Source: Oscillospiraceae bacterium
GTDB taxonomy: Bacteria > Bacillota > Clostridia > Oscillospirales > Acutalibacteraceae
Direction: 5' to 3'
Assembly: GCA_902787025.1 (NCBI GenBank)
Contig: CADAER010000003.1
Coordinates: 1 to 52,542 of the forward strand
DNA length: 52,542 bases
Below, one piece after another: positions 24,384-31,965 of the stretch. The notes beneath the pieces were generated by a model that saw only the letters and a list, made by a program, of their open reading frames with translations, was not told the DNA's origin and ran no database searches. Position 1 is the first letter of the stretch; each line of letters starts with the position of its first letter. Position numbers and translations under genes: made by a program.

Positions 24384-25556
24384 ATGGAAAGCGGAACAAA
24401 ATACCCACTTATATTCGTGCACGGTATGTTCGGCTGGGGCGCGGATGAAGGAATAAACTCCAAAATCCCATACTGGGGCGCCACCACGGGCGACCTTATG
24501 GAATACCTCAACGAAAACGGATACGAGGCGTATTCGACTTCGAGCGGTCCCGTTTCGAGCGCCTGGGACAGAGCCTGTGAAATCTACGCGAGGCTTACGG
24601 GCACGAAGGTTGACTACGGCAAGGCGCATTCCGAGAGGATGCACCACCGCCGCTACGGCAGAGACTACTCCGAGCCTCTTTTCGAGGGCTGGGGAGAGGA
24701 GAAGAAAATACACCTTATCGGTCACTCGCACGGCGGAAACACGGTGCGTATTCTTATGTATCTTCTCACATACGGAAGCGAAGAGGAGCGCGCCTGCACG
24801 CCCGAAAACGAGATTTCGGGACTTTTCACGGGCGGAAAAGAAGGCTGGGTAAAATCCGTGACGACGATATGCACTCCGCACAACGGCGCGAGCGCTTATC
24901 AGTTCGCGAAAAAATATAAAATTCTCGAACCGCTCAAGGCGTTCGCTTTCTATTATATCGGCACCGTGGGGCGTTCAAAGGCGGAGGGCGGATTCGTTGA
25001 CTTCCACCTTGAGCAATACGGTCTGAGCGACACGCCCGGTATGCAGGACGCTTTCCCCATCCGCAGGGCGAAAAAGATGCTCAACACCTACGGCGACAAT
25101 GTCGAAACGGACCTTGCTCCCGAGGGCGCCACGCAGGCGAACGATATGCTTAAAATCAGCCCCAACGTCTATTATTTCTCGTTCGCATACACGAATGTTG
25201 TCAGGATGAAGCACCTACCCACCCGCTACCGCGCGAAGCTCAGCGATTTCCCGTTCCTGACGCTTACATCCGACGCGATTCTCATTTATGAGCATTTTAT
25301 CACGCCCGGCTACAAAAAGACTTATCTTGAAATTGCGAACGACGGTCTTGTGAACCTCAAGAGCGCGCTTTATCCCGAGGATGAGCCGCACACGGAATTC
25401 GACCGCACGAATCTCAAGCCCGGAATTTGGAACGTTATGCCCGTGCGCAACGGCGACCACGGCACGCCCATCGGTCTGTTCGCGGATGTTCAGCAGACGA
25501 GAGACTTTTACCACATGCTTATCGAAATACTCAAAGAGGTTGAAGGCGACAGCTGA
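24384..25556 (+). CDS. Intracellular triacylglycerol lipase of the staphylococcal/Geobacillus type
   Basis: A 390-residue alpha/beta hydrolase. It begins YPLIFVHGMFGWG (oxyanion-hole region) and has the nucleophile elbow GHSHGG with S115, plus the zinc-site region typical of family I.5/I.6 lipases (His-rich HHRRYGRDYSEPL and CTPHNGA). The C-terminal catalytic histidine is likely in RNGDHGTPIG. Known members are secreted, but this one has no signal peptide, so it probably acts inside the cell. ATG at 24384 lies after AAAGG; an upstream open frame of 26 codons overlaps the promoter. It heads an operon with acyl-CoA ligase, which could activate the fatty acids released. Confidence 0.85.
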   Translation: MESGTKYPLIFVHGMFGWGADEGINSKIPYWGATTGDLMEYLNENGYEAYSTSSGPVSSAWDRACEIYARLTGTKVDYGKAHSERMHHRRYGRDYSEPLFEGWGEEKKIHLIGHSHGGNTVRILMYLLTYGSEEERACTPENEISGLFTGGKEGWVKSVTTICTPHNGASAYQFAKKYKILEPLKAFAFYYIGTVGRSKAEGGFVDFHLEQYGLSDTPGMQDAFPIRRAKKMLNTYGDNVETDLAPEGATQANDMLKISPNVYYFSFAYTNVVRMKHLPTRYRAKLSDFPFLTLTSDAILIYEHFITPGYKKTYLEIANDGLVNLKSALYPEDEPHTEFDRTNLKPGIWNVMPVRNGDHGTPIGLFADVQQTRDFYHMLIEILKEVEGDS

Positions 25557-25653
25557 TTTTCAGCCTTTTTGCGAAGCGGAACAGAAAAGGAACAAAAGAA
25601 GAAAAATCCGGAACAAAAAAATGCAATGAAATGAAAAGGAAGTGATTGGAAAA

Positions 25654-27402
25654 ATGGAACCCTTCTACGAGGTCAGGGATTTCAGCACCATAAGGGAAAT
25701 GCTTGACCAGAGTTTCAGGCTCTACGCCGACAGAACGGCGTTTGAGGTCAAAAAAGGAGACAAGCACTACAACATAACCTACGCGGAATACAGGCGGCAG
25801 ATGAACGCTCTTTCCGACGCCCTGCTTGACATGGGCTTTTACCGCAAGAAAATCGCGGTGGTCTCCGATAACAGATATAAATACGCTCTTACATATATGA
25901 CGGCCATCTGCTCGGGCAACTGCATAGTTCCGATTGACAGAGAGCTTATGACCGACGATATACACGGCATTATCGAAACGGCGGGCTGCGAGCTGCTGTT
26001 TGTAGATAAAAAGCACATTGACAAAATCGATTACGACCGTCTGGGCGACATTCCCGTTTACTGCTTCGACCCGCTTGACGAAAGCGAGAACCCGCACGGC
26101 GTGAAATCGTTCACCGAGCTTCACAACAGAGGCAGGGACCTTATCGCGCAGGGCAAGGAGCTGTGGAAGGAAATCGACGACGATCCCGAGGAAATGTGCG
26201 TGCTGCTCTTCACATCGGGCACGACGGGCGTTTCGAAGGGAGTTATGCTCTGCCAGCGCAATTTCGCTTTTGAAATCAAGGCGGCGATGGGAGTAATCAA
26301 GATTTATCCCGAGGACTGCGGCATTTCGCTGCTTCCGATTCACCACACCTTCGAGAGTTCGATTATTCTTTTCTTCGCCCCCTACTGCGGCGCGAAGGTC
26401 ACTTTCTGCGAAGGCTTCAAATATGTTCTCAAGAATATGAAGGAGTTCAACCCCTCCGTATTCGTCGCCGTTCCCCTTGTGCTTGAGACGGTTCACAAGC
26501 GCATTATGCGCAAAATCCGCGAGCAGAAACACGGCGAGGCGAAATTCCGTCTGGGCTTAAAGCTCTGCAAGGCGGGCAAAAGATTCAATGTCGATTTAAG
26601 CAAATATGTTTTCAAGGAAATTCAGGAAACCTTCGGCGGCAATATGCGTATGATTATCTGCGGAGGCGCCGCCGTTGACCCGAAGGTGCTTGAAGACTTC
26701 AACGCTTTCGGCATACAGATTATTTACGGCTACGGTCTTACCGAGTGCGCCCCTCTCGCGGTAATCAACCACGACAGGCTCCGCACGACGGATTCGATAG
26801 GCGAGCCTCTGCCCGGAGTTGAGACGAAGCTTGTCAACCAGGATGAAAACGGCATAGGCGAGCTGTGCGTCAAGGGCGGAATGGTTATGCTCGGCTATTT
26901 CAACAATCCCGAAGCGACGGCGGAGGTCATTGACGAGGACGGCTTCCTGCACACGGGAGACCTTGTTCAGATAGACGAACTCGGACACTACCACGTATGC
27001 GGACGGAGCAAGAACGTCATTGTCACATCAAACGGCAAAAACATTTACCCCGAAGAACTCGAATACCACCTCGACGGCGAGGATTTCATAAGTTCAAGCC
27101 TTGTTGAGGGCGTTGAGAACAAAAAGGGCGAGGTTCAGATTCACGCGCAGATTCTGCCCGACTCCGAGGAAATCAGCCTGAAAATCGGCAGAGAGCCAAC
27201 GGAGAAGGAAATTCAGGAGCTTATAAAAAGCGCGGTTGAGCGCATAAACGAAAAAGTACCCGCGTTCAAGAGAATCAAATCATTCACGATACGCAAGAAC
27301 GATTTTGACCGCACGACGGCGCAGAAGATAAAGCGCACGACAAACAAAACGACGGGAAAGTCGAAGAACAAGATAAAGGTAAACAACACAAAGGCAGGTT
27401 AA
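25654..27402 (+). CDS. AMP-forming long-chain fatty-acid-CoA ligase-like enzyme
   Basis: A 582-residue ANL-family enzyme. Core motifs are in order: LLFTSGTTGVSKGVML (P-loop, about 184-199), YGYGLTECAPLAVIN (adenylate binding), and HTGDLVQIDELGHYHVCGRSKNVIVTSNGKNIYPEE (hinge region). The C-terminal catalytic lysine is probably in the DRTTAQKIKRT segment near the end. It activates a carboxylic acid as acyl-AMP and passes it to CoA. Long-chain fatty acid is the likeliest substrate because a lipase gene precedes it. The start is ATG 25654 after AAAAGGAA; a GTG four codons up is too close to that site. The last 20 residues are Lys-rich, which is unusual. Confidence 0.88.
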   Translation: MEPFYEVRDFSTIREMLDQSFRLYADRTAFEVKKGDKHYNITYAEYRRQMNALSDALLDMGFYRKKIAVVSDNRYKYALTYMTAICSGNCIVPIDRELMTDDIHGIIETAGCELLFVDKKHIDKIDYDRLGDIPVYCFDPLDESENPHGVKSFTELHNRGRDLIAQGKELWKEIDDDPEEMCVLLFTSGTTGVSKGVMLCQRNFAFEIKAAMGVIKIYPEDCGISLLPIHHTFESSIILFFAPYCGAKVTFCEGFKYVLKNMKEFNPSVFVAVPLVLETVHKRIMRKIREQKHGEAKFRLGLKLCKAGKRFNVDLSKYVFKEIQETFGGNMRMIICGGAAVDPKVLEDFNAFGIQIIYGYGLTECAPLAVINHDRLRTTDSIGEPLPGVETKLVNQDENGIGELCVKGGMVMLGYFNNPEATAEVIDEDGFLHTGDLVQIDELGHYHVCGRSKNVIVTSNGKNIYPEELEYHLDGEDFISSSLVEGVENKKGEVQIHAQILPDSEEISLKIGREPTEKEIQELIKSAVERINEKVPAFKRIKSFTIRKNDFDRTTAQKIKRTTNKTTGKSKNKIKVNNTKAG

Positions 27403-27434
27403 AATAAAGTCATCATCCACCGAAAGGAGCAGAT

Positions 27435-28340
27435 ATGTCCGACAGATATCTGATAATCAACGCCGATGATTTCGGAATGTGCAACGCTTCCGTTGCGGCG
27501 GTTACCGACCTTTTCAGAAACGAAAAGAGCGCGCTTACATCCTCAACGATTATGGCTCCCTGCGGCTGGGCTCCCAAAGCGATTAAATTCGCAAAGGAGA
27601 ACCCGCAGTTCGCGATAGGCGTTCACCTGACGCTTACGAGCGAGTGGGGCGATTACCGCTGGGCTCCCGTGAACGCGGAAAAGACCGCCTCCCTCCGCGA
27701 CGAAGAGGGCTACATGTGGCACGAGAGCGTTGACGTTGAAAAGCACGCGGACCTTGACGAGGTCGCGGGCGAAATCCGCGCGCAGATAGAAAAATGCAGG
27801 GCGCTCGGCCTCAACCCCTCGCACCTTGACAACCATATGGGCTCGCTCTACGGCATTGAGACGGGTAGGTTCGAGCTGTTGCAGAAGACGATTGAAATCG
27901 CGGGCGAATACGGTCTTCCGTTCCGCTGCCCGTCGAAGCTCACTCCCGAAATGTTCGGCAACACGATGCTTGAAATAAACGTTGACATGGATACGGTAGG
28001 CGCCGCTTTCGGTCAGCTTATGGGTTACGCGGATATGCTCGGCGTCGCCCTTCCCGACTACCTTATCCCCAACGAGTGGGACGGAGGTCCCCAGTGCGAC
28101 AGTTACGAGAATTTCAGGGAATATATCTACAACCTTTACGCGTCGTTCCCCGAAGGCGTTACCGAAACCTATATGCACCCCTCGGTTGAGTGCGACGAGC
28201 TCAAGGGCACAAGCGGGCGCTGGAAATTCAGGACCTGGGAATATAAGCTCCTGAGCGATCCCGCAACAAGACAGCACATTGAGGCGCACGGCATAAAGCT
28301 TATAAATTACCGCGATCTCGCCGAAATGAGGAAGAAATAA
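27435..28340 (+). CDS. YdjC-family carbohydrate deacetylase (ChbG-like)
   Basis: A 301-residue protein with the YdjC signature: LIINADDFGMCNASV (metal Asp at residues 11-12), IGVHLTLTSEWG (His pair region), SHLDNHMGSLYG (about 132-143) and ETYMHPSVECDEL near the end. The family removes acetyl groups from N-acetylated oligosaccharides, best known for diacetylchitobiose in E. coli ChbG. It is cytoplasmic, follows the acyl-CoA ligase by 32 nt with AAAGGAG before ATG, and is followed by a strong terminator. Why it lies with lipid genes is unclear; a deacylase of another acylated sugar is possible. Confidence 0.88.
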   Translation: MSDRYLIINADDFGMCNASVAAVTDLFRNEKSALTSSTIMAPCGWAPKAIKFAKENPQFAIGVHLTLTSEWGDYRWAPVNAEKTASLRDEEGYMWHESVDVEKHADLDEVAGEIRAQIEKCRALGLNPSHLDNHMGSLYGIETGRFELLQKTIEIAGEYGLPFRCPSKLTPEMFGNTMLEINVDMDTVGAAFGQLMGYADMLGVALPDYLIPNEWDGGPQCDSYENFREYIYNLYASFPEGVTETYMHPSVECDELKGTSGRWKFRTWEYKLLSDPATRQHIEAHGIKLINYRDLAEMRKK

Positions 28341-28356
28341 CAAATGACAAAAAGAG

Positions 28357-28387
28357 AGCCGGCATCCTGAAAACGGATGCCGGCTTT
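28357..28387 (+). terminator. Terminator after the YdjC gene
   Basis: AGCCGGCATCC (28357-28367), loop TGAAAAC, GGATGCCGGCT (28375-28385), then TTTGA. It may serve both the plus operon and the minus gene ending at 28447. Confidence 0.92.
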
Positions 28388-28446
28388 GAATATCGGATTT
28401 CGGACGAAGTCGGGTGAAAATGCACGTCTGTTGTGTTGTAAAAGCG

Positions 28447-28641
28447 TTATTCAACAATCTGACAATTGTCAACGGCAAATTCAAGCAAAATATTTATAAG
28501 CTCATTTCTTGAACGGTTGGTTTCTTCCGAGAGGGAATCGAGGCGTGCGACAGTTTCATCTTTTATTCGAATAGAAAACACTTTGTAGCCGTCATCGCCT
28601 TTTAACTGCTTTTTGTGGATAATCAATTTTTCACTTTTCAA
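28447..28641 (-). CDS. Ribbon-helix-helix (CopG/Arc-like) regulator
   Basis: A 64-residue protein with a ribbon-helix-helix domain: the beta strand VFSIRIKDETV (about 21-31), then helix 1 (ARLDSLSEETN) and helix 2 (SRNELINILLEFAVDNC). Arg and Ser at the helix turn are as expected for the fold. The start is TTG at 28641, set by GAGGTG 7 nt upstream; an ATG at 28646 is out of frame and stops after two codons. It is divergent from the lipoprotein gene, separated by a palindrome-rich promoter it may bind. No toxin partner adjoins it, so a plain repressor is more likely than an antitoxin. Confidence 0.78.
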   Translation of the reverse strand: MKSEKLIIHKKQLKGDDGYKVFSIRIKDETVARLDSLSEETNRSRNELINILLEFAVDNCQIVE

Positions 28642-28668
28642 GTCATGTCACCTCATATTTATTATGAC

Positions 28669-28720
28669 TTGACAGAAATAAATAATATATGTTATGTTAT
28701 ATAACATAAATATAACATAT
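28669..28720. promoter_or_regulatory. Divergent promoter region with perfect palindromes (RHH operator)
   Basis: TTGACA (28669-28674) is followed by a plausible -10 TATGTT (28693-28698), with an 18-nt spacer. An 18-bp perfect palindrome TTATGTTATATAACATAA spans 28692-28709, covering the -10, and further half-sites ATATGTTAT (28687-28695) and ATAACATAT (28712-28720) extend it. Such nested half-sites are typical for cooperative ribbon-helix-helix dimers. Confidence 0.7.
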
Positions 28721-28737
28721 ACAAAAGGGGCATGATT

Positions 28738-30156
28738 ATGAAAAGAACAATCTGTATTATTCTTGCTTTTTCTATGCTTTTTTGCTTAGCTGCATGCGGC
28801 AAAAGTAAAAGTGAAGCGGGAAACAACGCAGCAGATGAAGGTGGAAAAACAGCCGTAACGGAAACCGCAACGCAAAAAACAATAACGCCGACAGTAAAAA
28901 AATCAGTTGAAGAGGATGATGACCTCGGACTGATGAATGTCAAAATTCAGGAAACCGAGGGCTTGAGTGATGTTGAAAAACTTTTGGTGAATTATTTTGA
29001 TGTTGACTATTTTGACGGTCCATCATTTGAGGCTCTTGAAAGATACCCGAAGATTTACAGAGGCGCGCAGATTATAGAGTCCGGTGTTGTTTTTAAAACA
29101 ATTGAATCGAATGATGAAACTTACACAATGCTTATGACAACCGACGAAGATTTCCGTTTCGGTGAACCGGCTGAATATTATGTAATAAAAGGCGAGCAGG
29201 GTGACGCAAGGATAATTGAAGGAGATAAAGTTGTAGTTTACGGTAAGTTTACCGGCATTGACAAATACACCGTTGACGGAACATCTTACAATGTTCCTAC
29301 AATTCTTGTCAATAAACACACTTTTTATGAAGGAACCGAAGGAGTTCCGTTATACACATTTGAAGAAATAAGATCAATCGCAAAATATATTTTCGGTGAT
29401 GATATAACCATACATGACGCATGTGATGAGAGTGAAGAAAAGTATTCCATGCTGGGTTCCGGAGAAGAGTATATAGTTGAGATTGAAAATCAGAGTAATG
29501 CAAATTTTACAAAATATGAGTTCGCAGCATGGAGAGGCGGAGAAATAGGCGATGCCAAATCAACATCAACAGAGCGCAGATTTATAACTGTTTCGGCGGA
29601 TTTTAAGCATTTTTACCTTCAGATTTATAACACAAACCTTAAAACTTACACCCTGTCTTGCTATGATCTGAACCTTAAAAAACTGTGGTCAAAGGATTTT
29701 GACGAAACAAATTCGGCGACACTAGATTACACGGCAAATCATATTTATCTTGTTGCAAACGGATATATGTATATTATTGACGCAGAGACAGGAGAGGAAT
29801 CTGTTCCCAAAAAATATGTGGGGGAAACAGACGGAATCAGAAAACTTAAAGACGGAATTCTGCTTTTACGCAAAGGTCCCTCAGATGCAATAATGAAAAC
29901 AGACCTTGCAGGTAATGTTTTGTGGTCAGTGAACACCGACACAGAAGTTATATATTCAATGACTGATGATGACAATCCTAAAATAATTGTTCAGATTGTT
30001 GAAGGAAACTATGTTGTAGAATACAAAGCTATAAGACAGCAATCAACATTTAATCCGTATCAAAATAAAAATGAAACATATAATGCGCCTGCGGAAACAG
30101 TAGGTTTGGTTATTTCTCCGAGTGGAGAAGTGATTTATAAAGGGGCTACACAATAA
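28738..30156 (+). CDS. Putative lipoprotein, unknown function
   Basis: A 472-residue protein with a lipoprotein signal: Lys/Arg start, hydrophobic stretch and the lipobox LAAC with the Cys near residue 20. A Ser/Glu/Thr-rich linker follows (about 22-65). The rest has many short strands; a segment LKTYTLSCYDLNLKKLW, with NHIYLVANGYMYIIDAETGE and VLWSVNTDTEV, resembles PQQ-like beta-propeller blades (about 295-420). I do not recognise a family by name. The start ATG at 28738 lies 7 nt after AAAAGGGG. Codon use is AT-rich compared with neighbours, consistent with transfer. It is divergent from the RHH regulator and ends at a terminator. Confidence 0.78.
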   Translation: MKRTICIILAFSMLFCLAACGKSKSEAGNNAADEGGKTAVTETATQKTITPTVKKSVEEDDDLGLMNVKIQETEGLSDVEKLLVNYFDVDYFDGPSFEALERYPKIYRGAQIIESGVVFKTIESNDETYTMLMTTDEDFRFGEPAEYYVIKGEQGDARIIEGDKVVVYGKFTGIDKYTVDGTSYNVPTILVNKHTFYEGTEGVPLYTFEEIRSIAKYIFGDDITIHDACDESEEKYSMLGSGEEYIVEIENQSNANFTKYEFAAWRGGEIGDAKSTSTERRFITVSADFKHFYLQIYNTNLKTYTLSCYDLNLKKLWSKDFDETNSATLDYTANHIYLVANGYMYIIDAETGEESVPKKYVGETDGIRKLKDGILLLRKGPSDAIMKTDLAGNVLWSVNTDTEVIYSMTDDDNPKIIVQIVEGNYVVEYKAIRQQSTFNPYQNKNETYNAPAETVGLVISPSGEVIYKGATQ

Positions 30157-30165
30157 AACACTGAC

Positions 30166-30193
30166 AACAGCCGCGCTGAAAAGCACGGCTGTT
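30166..30193 (+). terminator. Terminator after the lipoprotein gene
   Basis: AACAGCCG (30166-30173) pairs with CGGCTGTT (30186-30193), with an inner GCT/AGC stem closed by a GAAA tetraloop and one C-A mismatch; T residues follow. It may also stop the minus-strand gene ending at 30215. Confidence 0.85.
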
Positions 30194-30214
30194 TGTGTGT
30201 AAACATTTAAAACA

Positions 30215-30685
30215 TTACCCGGTATCTTTCAAGTCAAAAGACACATTCAGTTCCGCTCCCAACCCGTTTGCCAGCCTTTTAAGGGTTGCAACAGACGGAT
30301 TGGCGATTCCACGCTCGATTTTTGAAATGTCAGCCTGATCAATACCGGTTTTCGCCGACAGTTCTGACTGCGATATATTTGCTTTTGCTCTTGCTGCAAG
30401 GAGAGCGTTTGCAACTGTTATGTTTATTGAAATTGAATCTGCCGCAACTGTTATGCCGTCTTCGTAAACTGTTTCGGTTTCAATATCAAGGTCGTCGTTC
30501 CAGATAATGCCGTAACCGCCCATAAGTTTTCCGGAAGTGAACAGCTTGCGGTTTTTCAGAGCCGAAAGCGGAGGATACTTGTCAAACAGGACAGAGATAT
30601 CATACTCTTTAACTTCACCTGTCTGAAAGGTGAGATAAAAAGTTGTGCCTTTGCCGTATTCAAGTTTTACAGCTTTATGAAACAT
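30215..30685 (-). CDS. DUF2442-HTH fusion protein (antitoxin-like)
   Basis: A 156-residue protein with two parts. The N-terminus (1 to about 75) resembles DUF2442: FYLTFQTGEVKEYDIS and FTSGKLMGGYGIIWNDDLDIE. The C-terminus (about 92-150) is a Cro/CI helix-turn-helix: ISQSELSAKTGIDQADISKIERG. The gene starts 1 nt after the stop of the DUF4160 gene. DUF4160-DUF2442 pairs recur in bacteria and are thought to be toxin-antitoxin modules, where this DNA-binding partner would be the antitoxin and autorepressor. Codon use is AT-rich. Toxicity is inferred, not shown. Confidence 0.8.
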   Translation of the reverse strand: MFHKAVKLEYGKGTTFYLTFQTGEVKEYDISVLFDKYPPLSALKNRKLFTSGKLMGGYGIIWNDDLDIETETVYEDGITVAADSISINITVANALLAARAKANISQSELSAKTGIDQADISKIERGIANPSVATLKRLANGLGAELNVSFDLKDTG

Positions 30686-30686
30686 A

Positions 30687-30941
30687 TCAGTTCAGCGGCG
30701 GGAGCTTGATGTATTTCTCAGTCTCCCACATCTCCTCCAGTTCTTTTTGATATTTCAAGATAAACTCTTTTACCAACGCCTGTGCCTTTGCAGGAAATTC
30801 GCCCTCCATCAATTCACCGGTTGCAATCAAAAACGGTGCATCAAAATCATTGGTGATTGCGTGAATATGCGGAGGGTTATGCTCTTTGTTTCTGAGATAC
30901 ATAACAATTATTATTCCGTAAAAGTGGCTGATTGTAGGCAT
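30687..30941 (-). CDS. DUF4160 protein (toxin-like)
   Basis: An 84-residue protein matching DUF4160: PTISHFYGIIIVMYLRNKEHNPPHIHAI, with a conserved HNPPHIH motif (residues about 20-26), then a helical second half. The partner next door is DUF2442 fused to HTH. ATG at 30941 has GAGGAG 8 nt upstream; a TTG one codon earlier is in frame but poorly spaced. It is first in a two-gene operon whose promoter carries an internal dyad (30968-30987), as in autoregulated toxin-antitoxin modules. Catalytic activity is unknown. Confidence 0.82.
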   Translation of the reverse strand: MPTISHFYGIIIVMYLRNKEHNPPHIHAITNDFDAPFLIATGELMEGEFPAKAQALVKEFILKYQKELEEMWETEKYIKLPPLN

Positions 30942-30964
30942 CAATTCATCTCCTCTGCAATTCT

Positions 30965-30993
30965 ATTATATGGCATATATCCCATATTGTCAA
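30965..30993 (-). promoter_or_regulatory. Promoter of the DUF4160/DUF2442 operon with internal operator
   Basis: Minus strand: perfect TTGACA (30993-30988), 17-nt spacer, TATAAT (30970-30965). The spacer is almost entirely a dyad, ATATGGCATATATCCCATAT (30968-30987), whose halves agree in 9 of 10 positions. It is a good candidate operator for the HTH partner. Confidence 0.8.
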
Positions 30994-31038
30994 CAAACTT
31001 TTTTGTTTTCGGAATATGCGGAGTGAGTGCACGACAAA

Positions 31039-31073
31039 ACCGCCGTAAATGACAGATTATCAAATACGGCGGT
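31039..31073 (-). terminator. Candidate terminator for the membrane protein ending at 31101
   Basis: ACCGCCGTA (31039-31047) pairs with TACGGCGGT (31065-31073) around a 17-nt loop; on the minus strand TTTTG follows. The loop is longer than usual. Confidence 0.6.
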
Positions 31074-31100
31074 CTTGATTGCGGATGATAAGTATTTTCT

Positions 31101-31952
31101 TTATTTATAAAATGTATAAAGTACGGATGTGTCGCAGGCGGTGTTGTCAACATACCAGCTTCTGCCGATTTTCTGCAGGGTAACGGGCAGATTTTCAACC
31201 TCAGCCTGACCGTTGACATTGACGTTGACATTGACGGTGCATTTGTTTCCCTCGTTTTTCGCGACGCCCGCCGAAACGACCTCGATTTTGTAATCCTCGC
31301 CGAATTTTTCCTGATAGGCGCCGACGGAGGCTATCTTTGTCTGCACGCCCGTGTTGGCGTCATACTCGTCCTCGGTGCCGGTCAGGCTCTCGCCGTATGC
31401 GGCAAGGTTCGCTTCAAACGCGGTGAAGAACGCCTCGTCGTCAAAATACTTGTCGCCGAAAACCTCTTCGCGGACCTTCTGAAGCTCAGCTATATACTGC
31501 GTGAAAATTGCGTCATAATTGTCAAAGCCGTTGTTTGTTTCAACGAGGCTGACGAATACGGGATACATCGTGTCAATGACCTTGCCCTCAAGCTCACCGT
31601 TGTCGCCGAGAGTCTTTTCGCCTTTGAGGCTTTCATCGTTGAGACCTTTGAGTCCTTTTGTGCTGTCGCCGGGCTTGTAGTTTTCATAAACAACGGGGTT
31701 TATGTAGTTCTGACGGATGTAGTCGCCGAATTTCATATCCTTGCTTAAAAGCGTGTCTTTGAAGGCATTGTAGCCGTCGCCTGTCTGGACTATTGTGTCA
31801 ACATAGGCGACCGCCATCTTTTCGGGGTCAAACGCCGTGTATCTCGTGGTGTAGGTGAAAAAGGTGAGAGCGCCGAGAACAGCGGCTGTTACCAGTATGG
31901 CAAAAATGCCGTAAAGTTTGAGATTCAAACCTTTTTTCTTTTTATCGGCCAT
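31101..31952 (-). CDS. Single-TM extracytoplasmic protein downstream of an MFS transporter
   Basis: A 283-residue protein with a Lys-rich N-terminus (ADKKKKGLNLK), one membrane helix (about 13-33) and an extracytoplasmic domain of about 250 residues. The domain is largely helical, then ends in strands with VNVNVNVNG and SWYVDNTACD. No enzyme motif is seen. Start at ATG 31952 with GAGGAGG upstream; 14 further in-frame codons lie inside the end of the MFS gene. It follows the transporter by 13 nt, so the two are cotranscribed, and it may be a transport accessory or substrate receptor; this is inference from context only. Confidence 0.75.
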   Translation of the reverse strand: MADKKKKGLNLKLYGIFAILVTAAVLGALTFFTYTTRYTAFDPEKMAVAYVDTIVQTGDGYNAFKDTLLSKDMKFGDYIRQNYINPVVYENYKPGDSTKGLKGLNDESLKGEKTLGDNGELEGKVIDTMYPVFVSLVETNNGFDNYDAIFTQYIAELQKVREEVFGDKYFDDEAFFTAFEANLAAYGESLTGTEDEYDANTGVQTKIASVGAYQEKFGEDYKIEVVSAGVAKNEGNKCTVNVNVNVNGQAEVENLPVTLQKIGRSWYVDNTACDTSVLYTFYK

Positions 31953-31965
31953 TTTCTTTACCTCC

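Noticed and set aside
28447-28641. RHH protein as an antitoxin
   Set aside because: No small toxin gene lies next to it; the divergent lipoprotein with a signal peptide makes plain repression more likely.
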